Source: JBEKHI01 sp050012355 (GTDB taxonomy: Bacteria > Actinomycetota > Actinomycetes > Streptosporangiales > Streptosporangiaceae). From it: a DNA stretch of 8,807 nucleotides. Of this stretch, positions 1 to 6,519 are shown one piece after another. The notes below the pieces were generated by a model. That model made no database searches and was not told the origin of the DNA. It saw only the letters and a program-made list of their open reading frames with translations. The translations under genes and the position numbers were made by a program. Each line of letters begins with the position of its first letter. Position 1 is the stretch's first letter. The DNA lies in the NCBI GenBank assembly GCA_050012355.1, contig JBEKHI010000404.1, forward strand, positions 1 to 8,807, given 5' to 3'.

Positions 1-1
1 C

Positions 2-361
2 CGGGCGGCCGGGCCGGTCCTCGGGCACCTAGTACTGGCCGTGATAGATCTGGCGGCCGGACTGTTCGCCGTGGCCTGGCCGGCGCCGACCGCGCTCGTC
101 CTCGTGCTGCTGGTGGGGTTCTGGGCGATTGTCGGCGGCGTCTCGGAGTTCTTCGCGGCGTTCCGTACCGGCGAGCTGGCCGGGATGCGGGTGCTGCTCC
201 TCTTCGGCGGGCTGGTGACCGTCGCGTTCGGCCTGGTGGTACTGGCCAGGCCCGGTATCGGTGCGCTCACCCTGGCGCTGCTCTTCGGCCTGTTCAACCT
301 CATCTATGGTGGCTGGCAGATCGGCCTTAGCTTCGAACTGCACAGCCGGAGGGACCGCTAG
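2..361 (+). CDS. HdeD-family (DUF308) membrane protein, 5' partial
   Basis: The reading frame is open from the window edge, so this is the 3' part of a longer gene; a GTG at 41 is only an internal candidate start. The visible residues form about four hydrophobic helices arranged as two similar units. Each unit has a helix ending in a W/R-P turn (AVAWPAPTALVLVLL and VVLARPGIGALTLALL), followed by a glycine-rich helix with a small-residue pattern (WAIVGGVSEF and FNLIYGGWQIG). This repeated pattern is that of the HdeD/DUF308 family of small inner-membrane proteins, usually around 190 residues with six helices. HdeD is linked to acid resistance in enterobacteria, but the role of actinobacterial members is not established. 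The end is a short basic tail. Its TAG stop overlaps the stop of the convergent monooxygenase gene in a shared CTAG. Family assignment is fairly sure; function is unknown. Confidence 0.8.
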   Translation, partial: RAAGPVLGHLVLAVIDLAAGLFAVAWPAPTALVLVLLVGFWAIVGGVSEFFAAFRTGELAGMRVLLLFGGLVTVAFGLVVLARPGIGALTLALLFGLFNLIYGGWQIGLSFELHSRRDR

Positions 362-1579
362 GCTCGGGCGACTCGCCGGTACAGCCAGCGCAGCAGCGGG
401 TTACGCAGCGTGCCCCGCTCGGCTTCAGCGCTGGCCGAGGCGGCGACGGCCGCGTACCCGTAATCACGCATCTCGTGCTCGTACCGGCCGATGACCGAGG
501 TGATGTCGTCAGTCTCGGCGGCGCTGGAGAGTGCGCGGCTCAGCTGGGCGGCATCCCGCAGTGCCGTGTTCGCCCCCGAGCCACCGGCCGGGCTCATCGC
601 GTGGATGGCGTCACCGAGCACGGTGACCCGGCTCGGCGGCCAGGCCGGGATGACCGGGGACGAGCGGATCCGCACCACGAACGTCTCCTCGATGTCGGCC
701 ATCGCCTGCAGCCCCCGCAGATCCGGGTGCCAGCCGCGGATCAGCCTCGCGGACAGGGCATGCAGCTCCGCCGGACTCATGGTGAGCAGTTGCTCGTCGG
801 GTAGGCCGAACTGCCCGCGGTCTCCGGCCAGGCCCCACATCAGATAGTCCTCAACGGGCGACAGCCGCACCCCGGCCAGCTGCTCGGGGCGGGTCCGGAA
901 CCGAACCAGCCCGGTCGCCATGCCGAGCTTGGCGCCGATAACCGCGGTGAACCCAGCGTCAAGGACGGTGGGCAGCAGTTCCAGCGCGGCCGGCACCAGC
1001 GGGGTCTTGCCGTATATGCACCGCCCCCCCGGTGTCGGCCGGCTCAGCCGCGGGCAGGTACTGCCGGCGAACCGCCGAATTCACCCCATCGGCACCCACC
1101 AGCACGTCCGCCTCGGCCTCCCGGCCATCGGCGAAATACACTCGCACACCCTTGCTCCCGGCGTCGTACCCCGTCACTTCGCTGCCGTACACGACCGCGT
1201 CGCCCAGCCCGGTCGCCAGCACTTCCCGCAGCGTCAGCCGGTTGACCGACGTGGACAGCGTGCCTGGCGCGTACCGGTCGGCGGCGGAGTCGCTGACCGT
1301 GACTTCCTTCAGCATCCGCAGCTGTTCGCTCACCACAGTAAGCCGGGTGCTGGCTTGCCCGCACGTCGCCTGGACCGTGGCAAGCAGCTCCGGCGGCAGG
1401 CACTGCTGCAGCGCCAGTCCCGCCCGCGAGTCGAGATGCAGCCGGTACCCCTGCCGCCGCCCGGCCAGCCTGTCATCGCGTTCGTACACCGTGACGTCGG
1501 CGCCCGCCCGCCGCAGCCCTTGCGCCAGGCACAGCCCGCCAAGCCCCGCTCCGGCCACCGCCACCCGGATTCTGGCCAC
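358..1579 (-). pseudogene. FAD-dependent group A monooxygenase, frameshifted at a 7-G run
   Basis: Two minus-strand frames together make one flavoprotein monooxygenase: the N-terminal part (1579 to about 1024) and the C-terminal part (about 1024 to 358). The first part has the Rossmann FAD motif GAGLGG (about residues 10-15), the acidic Glu ending the second strand (E33) and the NAD(P)H/FAD 'DG' motif GADG (about 162-165). The second has the pyrophosphate/ribityl motif GDAIHAMSPAGGSGAN (from about 322). The frames change at 1024-1030, where the coding strand has seven G. Six would give the continuous reading ADTGGRCIYGKTPLVPAALE, a natural join, and a 406-residue protein of normal length for the class. 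The family hydroxylates small aromatic or polyketide-like substrates or inactivates drugs; the substrate here cannot be read. The gene is divergent from the SARP regulator. It may be a true pseudogene, a phase-variable gene or a sequencing error in the homopolymer. Confidence 0.85.
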
Positions 1580-1584
1580 GCCCA

Positions 1585-1589
1585 CCTCC
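1585..1589 (-). promoter_or_regulatory. Ribosome binding site deciding the monooxygenase start
   Basis: GGAGG on the minus strand overlaps the outermost GTG (1585-1583), so that GTG cannot be served by it. The second in-frame GTG (1579-1577) lies 5 nt downstream, a normal distance. It gives the N-terminus MARIRVAVAGAG, which places the Rossmann strand right at the start as is usual in this family. I therefore chose 1579. Confidence 0.7.
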
Positions 1590-1653
1590 GCCCCCGTAGG
1601 TATGACCTGAGCTTAAGACCTCACCAGGCGAGCCGGCCGGCGAAAATGGTCTA
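1590..1653. promoter_or_regulatory. Divergent promoter/operator region with GACCT/AGGT repeats
   Basis: This spacer separates the divergent monooxygenase and SARP genes and must hold promoters for both. It contains AGGT-ATG-ACCT (1598-1608), an inverted repeat. A second GACCT at 1617-1621 lies 13 bp after the first (1604-1608), and a TGAG...CTCA inverted repeat (1608-1611 and 1620-1623) surrounds the palindrome CTTAAG (1612-1617). Such clustered half-sites fit a regulator binding site that could act on both genes. SARP proteins are known to bind short direct repeats, usually spaced 11 or 22 bp, so the 13-bp spacing is not a clean fit. I see no convincing -35/-10 pair on either strand. The SARP GTG has no Shine-Dalgarno in front of it. 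Confidence 0.4.
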
Positions 1654-4600
1654 GTGCGGGTCGCGATTCTTGGACCTTTCGAGGTACAGAACGGCGCCGG
1701 CGACTCTCTACCCGTCGCCGGTGCTCGATTGCGTGACCTTATTATCCGGCTGGCGCTGGCCGGCGGAAAGCCGGTGAGCACCTCGGCGCTCGCCGAGGCG
1801 GTCTGGGGTGACGAGCCCCCCGCCGACCTGCCGAACGCGCTGCAGACCCTGGTGTCGCGGGCGCGCCGGACCCTGGGCGGCGCGCAGGTCGTCCAGCAGT
1901 CGGCGGCCGGGTACCAGCTGGCAGTCACCCCTGATGACGTGGACGCGCTTCGTTTCGAGCGGCTTGTCGCCGCCGGGGCCGTCGAGGAGGCACTGGCGTT
2001 GTGGCGCGGTCCCGCCCTCGAGGACGCGGGCGAGTTCGCCGTTTCGTACGCGCTGCGGCTGCACGAGCTCAAGCTGGACGCGACGCTGAGCTGGCTCGCG
2101 GTGGACGGGCGGGCCGTCAGCCACGTCGCCGAGATTGAGGCACTGGCCACCGACAGCCCGCTGAACGAGAAGATCACCGCGCTGCTGATGCGGGCGCTGG
2201 CCGCGACCGGGCGGCAGGCCGCGGCGCTGGCCGCCTACGAGGCACTGCGCGGCCGCCTCGCCGAGGAGCTGGGCATCGATCCAGGCGAGGACCTGCGCGC
2301 CGTCCACCTGGAGGTGCTGCGCGGGAAGGTCAAGCCTGCTGGCAACGTGGGGCGGACGAACCTGCGGGCCCAGCTGACCAGCTTCGTCGGCCGGGAGAAC
2401 GATGTCGCTGCGGTGGGGCGGACACTGGATACCCACCGCCTGGTCACCCTGGTCGGACCCGGTGGCGCAGGCAAGACGCGGCTGGCGTCGGAGGTGGCGG
2501 CCCGGATGGCCGCCGAGCATCAGGACGGGGTGTGGATGGCCGAGCTCGCGTCGGTCACCGACGCGGCCGACGTGCCACAGGCCGTACTCGGCTCGATCGG
2601 CTGGCGGGAATCGAGCCTGACGCCGGACGGTTCGCAGCGGATCACCACCCGCGACGCCCGGACCCGGCTGCTTGAAGGCCTCGCCGACGCCCGTGCCCTG
2701 CTCGTCCTCGACAATTGCGAGCATCTGATCGATGCCTGCGCGCACCTGGCCGACGCGCTGCTGGCGGTCAGCCCCCGGCTGCGGGTCGTCGCCACCAGCC
2801 GGGAGCCGCTCGGCATCACCGGCGAATCGCTGTTCGTCGTCCCGCCGCTCGCCCAGGACCCGGCGGTCCGGCTGTTCGCGGACCGGGCGGCGGCGGTCAG
2901 CCCCGGGTTCACCCTCGATGAGCAGGACCTGCCGCTCGTCGTGGATATCGTCCGGAGACTGGACGGCCTGCCGCTGGCGATCGAGCTCGCCGCCGCGCGG
3001 TTGCGCACGCTGCCGCTGGCCGAGATATCCCGGCGGCTCGACGACCGGTTCCGGCTGCTGACCGGCGGCAGCCGCACGGCGCTGCCGAGGCACCGCACAC
3101 TGCGGGCCGTCGTGGAGTGGAGCTGGGAACTGCTGAGTCCCGCCGAGCGGCAGCTGGCCGAGCGGTTTTCCGTCTTCCCGGCCGGGGCGACGCCGGAAGC
3201 GGTGGCCGAGGTGTGCGGCGATCTCGGTGACGTCGACGAACTCATATCGTCGCTGGTCGACAAGTCGCTGCTGCAGCCAATGGCGGGAGGCACCCGGCTG
3301 CGGATGCTGGAGACAATCCGCGAGTACGGAGCCGAGAAGCTAGCCGACCGCGCCGAGGTGCGCCGACGCCACGCCCTGTATTACTCCGACCTGATGATCA
3401 AAGCGGGGCCGCTGCTGCTGAGCAGGGACCAGGTCCGCTGGCTGCAAGTGGTGCGCGACGACCACGACAACATCCTTGCCGCGCTGCGCCACTGGTGCGA
3501 TACCCAGGAAGCCGCAAGGGCGATATCCCTGGCGGTATGGCTCAGCGCCGCCGCACTGGTGCTCGGCAACTATGCGGATATCGATGAGTGGGTCGCACAG
3601 GCCGTAGCGGTGCCGGGAGAGTCTGACCCGAACCTCCGCACCGTGGCCGAGGCACTGTACGCGGTTACCCTGGCGATGGGCATCGCCGACGGCCCTGGAC
3701 CAACCGAGGACTTCGGCTTCCCGGGCCTGACCGACCGGGTCGATGCGCTTGACTTCGAGGCGTTCCCGCTCGCCGGACTGATGCGTCCCGCGTTCGCGAT
3801 GCTCGTCCACGACAGCGAACGCGCACGCCGCTACATGGACGAGGCACTAGAAGCCGAGGACGAGTGGCTAGCCGCCGCGGCGCGGATGACGTCCGCCCTC
3901 TTCGCCGACAACACCGGAGACCGGGACACGGCTCGGACGGACTCGGAGCAGGCGCTCGGGCAGTTCCGCGTCCTTGGCGAACGATGGGGGATGTCCATCG
4001 TGCTGCGGGTCATCGGCGATGTCCGGATGGCCGATGGCGATCTGGATGGTGCGGCCGCCGCCTTCGCCGAGGCGAGCCAGCTGATGAATGAGCTGGCCGT
4101 CCGCGACGATGAGTCCCAGGTGCAGCTCCGGCTCGCGCAAATCGCTGCCCGGCGCGGCGATCTGGACGCCGCCAGCGAGTTCTACCAGGCGGCACTGGCG
4201 GTCGCCGATTCGGACAGTGACACAGCCCGGGTATCGTCCGAATTCGCGATGTTCGCGGCCACGGTGGGGAACGTGGAGCTGGCGCGGGCCAAGAACGCGA
4301 TCGCGCGGCAAGGGATGGAATCGCTCGGTCCCGGGCACCCGGGACGCGGGCACATGGCGGCCGGGGTCGACGCGACGGACACGTTGATCGCCGTGGCCGA
4401 CGCGGACCTGAAGCTGGCTCGCGAACGGGCCACGAGCGCGTACCGAGCGGCGCTAACGACCGACGACATGCCGGTAGTCGCCATGGTCGCGGGCACCCTG
4501 GCCAGCTACGCCCACGCGATCGGCGAGTCCGAGAGAGCCGCCGAGATACTCGGGGCTCGCGTTTCAGTACGCGGTGGAGAAGACCTTACCGAACTGCTAG

Positions 4601-4725
4601 CGACCAGACTCAAACCCCGGCTGCGCGAGGCGCTCGGGGCGGAAGGCTACGCCCGTGCCTACGACCGCGGAAAAGCCTTGGACCGGGCCGAGGCGCTCGC
4701 GCTCCTCGACCCGGCCACGCTGTGA
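1654..4725 (+). CDS. AfsR/SARP-type regulator with BTAD, NB-ARC-like ATPase and TPR-like region
   Basis: This is a 1023-residue cytoplasmic transcription regulator. Residues 1-90 are the OmpR-like winged helix of SARPs (opening VRVAILGPFEV, then ALAEAVWGDEPPADLPNALQ). Residues 95-226 are the bacterial transcriptional activation domain, ending in the typical EELGIDPGEDLRAVH. From about 243 an NB-ARC-like P-loop ATPase follows: FVGRE, Walker A GPGGAGKT (268-275), Walker B LLVLD (349-353), sensor-like ATSREPLG (380-387) and GLPLAIELAAARL (438 on). The rest, from about 580, is helical and TPR-like (repeated A/L pattern, for example GDLDGAAAAFAEA), with no C-terminal HTH. The family activates secondary-metabolite or export genes, with nucleotide binding as a switch. 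The GTG start is chosen because it begins the canonical first strand; it lacks a clear Shine-Dalgarno and may be leaderless. I found no TTA codon in frame. Targets are probably the divergent monooxygenase and/or the convergent exporter (inference). Confidence 0.93.
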   Translation: MRVAILGPFEVQNGAGDSLPVAGARLRDLIIRLALAGGKPVSTSALAEAVWGDEPPADLPNALQTLVSRARRTLGGAQVVQQSAAGYQLAVTPDDVDALRFERLVAAGAVEEALALWRGPALEDAGEFAVSYALRLHELKLDATLSWLAVDGRAVSHVAEIEALATDSPLNEKITALLMRALAATGRQAAALAAYEALRGRLAEELGIDPGEDLRAVHLEVLRGKVKPAGNVGRTNLRAQLTSFVGRENDVAAVGRTLDTHRLVTLVGPGGAGKTRLASEVAARMAAEHQDGVWMAELASVTDAADVPQAVLGSIGWRESSLTPDGSQRITTRDARTRLLEGLADARALLVLDNCEHLIDACAHLADALLAVSPRLRVVATSREPLGITGESLFVVPPLAQDPAVRLFADRAAAVSPGFTLDEQDLPLVVDIVRRLDGLPLAIELAAARLRTLPLAEISRRLDDRFRLLTGGSRTALPRHRTLRAVVEWSWELLSPAERQLAERFSVFPAGATPEAVAEVCGDLGDVDELISSLVDKSLLQPMAGGTRLRMLETIREYGAEKLADRAEVRRRHALYYSDLMIKAGPLLLSRDQVRWLQVVRDDHDNILAALRHWCDTQEAARAISLAVWLSAAALVLGNYADIDEWVAQAVAVPGESDPNLRTVAEALYAVTLAMGIADGPGPTEDFGFPGLTDRVDALDFEAFPLAGLMRPAFAMLVHDSERARRYMDEALEAEDEWLAAAARMTSALFADNTGDRDTARTDSEQALGQFRVLGERWGMSIVLRVIGDVRMADGDLDGAAAAFAEASQLMNELAVRDDESQVQLRLAQIAARRGDLDAASEFYQAALAVADSDSDTARVSSEFAMFAATVGNVELARAKNAIARQGMESLGPGHPGRGHMAAGVDATDTLIAVADADLKLARERATSAYRAALTTDDMPVVAMVAGTLASYAHAIGESERAAEILGARVSVRGGEDLTELLATRLKPRLREALGAEGYARAYDRGKALDRAEALALLDPATL

Positions 4726-4732
4726 GCCAGCG

Positions 4733-5500
4733 TCACGCCCGCCGGATGTACGCGCGCAGCGCCAGCGGGAAGAACACCGCTAGCAGGCCGACGCACCAGG
4801 CGAGCGTCCAGCCGATCTGCGCGCCGGCCGGCCCGCCGAGCATCAGCGCGCGTACCGCGGACACCAGGTGCGACATCGGGTTCACCTTTACGAAAGCCTG
4901 CAGCCAGCCAGGCATCGTCGTGGCCTGAACGAACACATTGCTGCCGAACGACAGCGGGAAGATGAGCAGGAACATCACGCCCTGCACCGCACCCGCTGAC
5001 CGCACCGTCATGCCGATGAAGACCGAGATCCAGACGAACGACAGCGCGAAGCAGATCGCTATCACCACTGCCGCGAGCAGCTTGAGCGGATCGGTCGAGA
5101 TACGGAAACCGACCGCGTAACCGAACCCGACCGTGACCACGCACACGATCAGATAGCGGGCGAACTCGGCGAACACCGCGCCGACCAGCGGCGCCGAGCG
5201 GGCTATCGGCAGCGACCGGAACCGGTCGAAGACGCCCTTGGCGATGTCGGTGTTCATGTTCGACCCGATGGTGATGCTGGTCATCGCGATCGTCTGGCCA
5301 AGTATCCCCGGCAGCAGGAACTCCAGGTAGTCATGCTGCGAGCCGTGCGCCAGCGCTCCGCCGAACACGTACACGAACAGCAAGAGGAAGATGACCGGCT
5401 GCAGCGTGACGTCGATCAACTGCTCGGGGGTGCGGACCAGCTTGATCAGGTTGCGCTTGGCGAGCACCAGCGCGTGCCGCGGATTGAACCTCTTCTTCAT
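4733..5500 (-). CDS. DrrB-like ABC-2 type exporter permease
   Basis: This 255-residue integral membrane protein is the transmembrane subunit of a two-component ABC-2 exporter. A basic cytoplasmic N-terminus (MKKRFNPRHALVLAKRNL, with RTPEQL after it) leads into about six helices near residues 30-49, 60-82, 107-130, 139-163, 168-188 and 228-250. The loop KGVFDRFRSLPIARSAPLVG (about 88-107) is the conserved cytoplasmic segment of DrrB/ABC-2 permeases. NPMSHLVSAVRAL near 208-220 is the other family hallmark. Length is normal for the family (250-280). DrrB pairs with DrrA to export daunorubicin/doxorubicin in Streptomyces peucetius; many homologues have unknown substrates. The ATG overlaps the stop of the upstream ATPase gene by four bases (ATGA), so the two are translationally coupled. 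The 3' end faces the SARP stop across only 7 bp, leaving no room for a separate terminator. Confidence 0.93.
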   Translation of the reverse strand: MKKRFNPRHALVLAKRNLIKLVRTPEQLIDVTLQPVIFLLLFVYVFGGALAHGSQHDYLEFLLPGILGQTIAMTSITIGSNMNTDIAKGVFDRFRSLPIARSAPLVGAVFAEFARYLIVCVVTVGFGYAVGFRISTDPLKLLAAVVIAICFALSFVWISVFIGMTVRSAGAVQGVMFLLIFPLSFGSNVFVQATTMPGWLQAFVKVNPMSHLVSAVRALMLGGPAGAQIGWTLAWCVGLLAVFFPLALRAYIRRA

Positions 5501-6465
5501 GACAGCACCTCCTGCGGGTCGTGCGAGTCACCGGATCGGGTACCGGTCAGCGTGAAGAACACCTCGTCCAGGCTCGGCAGGTGCAGCGAGAGCTCGTCCA
5601 CCGTGATGCCGGCCGCGCGCAGCCGGGCCACCACGTCCGGCAGCACCTCGTCGCCATCGACCTTGATGGTCACTGTCCCGCGACCGTCCCCCTCAGGGGT
5701 GCCCCCGTTGACCCCTGCTAGGACCGTCACCAGGTCGTCGTACCGAGCCGGATCGATCGGGTGAGCGGTCAGCCGCTGCCCGCCGACCACCCGCTTGAGC
5801 CCGTGCGGGCTGTCATGGGCGATCACCTTCCCGTGGTCAATCACGGTGATCTCGTCGGCCAGCGCGTCTGCCTCGTCCAGGTACTGCGTGGTCAGCAGCA
5901 CCGTCGAGCCGTCACTGACCAGGTCGCGGATGACATCCCACATGTCCTCGCGCTTGGCCGGGTCAAGACCGGTGGTCGGTTCATCCAGGAAGATCACCGG
6001 CGGACGGCCGACCAGCGAGGCGGCCAGGTCCAGCCGTCGCCGCATGCCTCCGGAGTAGGTCTTCGCGGTCTTGCCCGCGGCCTCGGTCAGGTCGAACCAC
6101 GCAAGCAGTTCGGCGGCCCGCGCCTTGGCTGCCTTCGTGGGAAGGTCGAGCAACTGGCCGATCATGACCAGGTTCTGCGTCCCGGTGAGATCCTCGTCCA
6201 CCGAGGCGAACTGGCCGGTCAGCCCGATGTTCGCACGCACCTCGCGCGCCTGGGTGCGGACATCGAACCCGTTCACCACGGCCGTCCCCGAGTCCGCGCG
6301 CAGCAATGTGGCCAGGATGCGCACCGCCGTGGTCTTGCCCGCGCCATTCGGGCCCAGCACGCCAAGCACGGTTCCCTTGCGCGCCGCGAGATCCACCCCC
6401 GCCAGCGCCTTAGTGTTGCCAAAGGACTTGGTCAGCCCGGTGGCCTCAATCGCTAGATCTGTCAT
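5497..6465 (-). CDS. DrrA-like ABC exporter ATP-binding protein
   Basis: This 322-residue nucleotide-binding subunit powers the exporter with the permease just downstream. Motifs in order: Walker A GPNGAGKTT (38-46), Q-loop Q85, signature YSGGM (137-141), Walker B VIFLDEP (157-163), D-loop GLD (166-168). The switch region TTQYLDEAD carries Gln194 where most ABC ATPases have His, which is normal for the DrrA subfamily. The C-terminal extension ends in PSLDEVFFTLTG, the LDEVF-type motif that DrrA uses for function with DrrB. The ATG at 6465 starts MTDLAIEATGLTKSFG, the usual family N-terminus. A GTG at 6516 would add 17 atypical residues and is less likely. No good Shine-Dalgarno precedes the ATG. 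The second regulator ends 53 bp upstream on the same strand. A likely role is efflux of a hydrophobic or drug-like compound; the substrate is unknown. Confidence 0.94.
   Translation of the reverse strand: MTDLAIEATGLTKSFGNTKALAGVDLAARKGTVLGVLGPNGAGKTTAVRILATLLRADSGTAVVNGFDVRTQAREVRANIGLTGQFASVDEDLTGTQNLVMIGQLLDLPTKAAKARAAELLAWFDLTEAAGKTAKTYSGGMRRRLDLAASLVGRPPVIFLDEPTTGLDPAKREDMWDVIRDLVSDGSTVLLTTQYLDEADALADEITVIDHGKVIAHDSPHGLKRVVGGQRLTAHPIDPARYDDLVTVLAGVNGGTPEGDGRGTVTIKVDGDEVLPDVVARLRAAGITVDELSLHLPSLDEVFFTLTGTRSGDSHDPQEVLS
5506..5513 (-). promoter_or_regulatory. Strong ribosome binding site for the permease, inside the ATPase gene
   Basis: AGGAGGTG lies within the last codons of the ATPase gene. 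The AGGAGG core ends 7 nt before the permease ATG at 5500. It is the strongest Shine-Dalgarno I noticed in the window and supports both the chosen start and coupled translation of the exporter pair. Confidence 0.85.
5687..5717. repeat. Nested GC-rich inverted repeats inside the ATPase gene
   Basis: A perfect 7-bp inverted repeat, CAGGGGT (5694-5700) and ACCCCTG (5711-5717), has a 10-nt loop. It overlaps a second palindrome, CCCCTCAGGGG (5689-5699). On the coding strand it encodes a glycine-rich loop (VNGGTPEGDGRG) in the variable C-terminal linker of the ATPase. The core resembles short palindromic elements ending in GGTGCCCCC that I recall being common in streptomycete genomes. That link is from memory and not verified. 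Confidence 0.45.
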
Positions 6466-6484
6466 GGTCTTAGTCTCGGAGGTA

Positions 6485-6519
6485 CCGCTGGCACGGCGCG
6501 TACACGCCGCTGGCACGGC
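6485..6519. promoter_or_regulatory. Direct repeat flanking a near-palindrome before the exporter genes
   Basis: CCGCTGGCACGGC occurs twice, at 6485-6497 and 6507-6519, identical over 13 bp and 22 bp apart, which is two turns of the helix. Between and overlapping them is a 14-bp near-palindrome, GGCGCGTACACGCC (6495-6508), with one mismatched pair. The site covers most of the 53-bp gap between the second regulator and the ATPase gene. The position suggests an operator controlling the exporter separately from the regulators. I do not see a clear -35/-10 pair beside it, so the promoter itself remains unplaced. Confidence 0.5.

Noticed and set aside
920..1654. Open frames on the plus strand opposite the monooxygenase (920-1654 and 1032-1610)
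   Set aside because: The translations are R/P/H- or S/R-rich with no recognisable motifs, while the minus strand carries clear FAD-monooxygenase motifs.
1708..3093. Long open frame on the minus strand (461 codons) opposite the SARP gene, and others at 2520-3293 and 3868-4353
   Set aside because: Low-complexity R/G/P/Q-rich or S/A-rich translations with no domain pattern; they mirror the strong third-position GC bias of the real gene on the plus strand.
5761..6456. Plus-strand open frame of 231 codons opposite the ABC ATPase gene
   Set aside because: Shadow of the strongly supported ATPase; Q/G/R-rich translation without motifs.
5580..6465. Gln in place of the H-loop His in the ABC ATPase as a sign of a dead enzyme
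   Set aside because: TTQYLDEAD is the normal form in the DrrA subfamily, and all other ATPase motifs are intact.
6466..6516. N-terminal extension of the ABC ATPase from the GTG at 6516
   Set aside because: The added 17 residues are unlike the family and overlap the candidate operator repeats; the ATG at 6465 gives the standard N-terminus.
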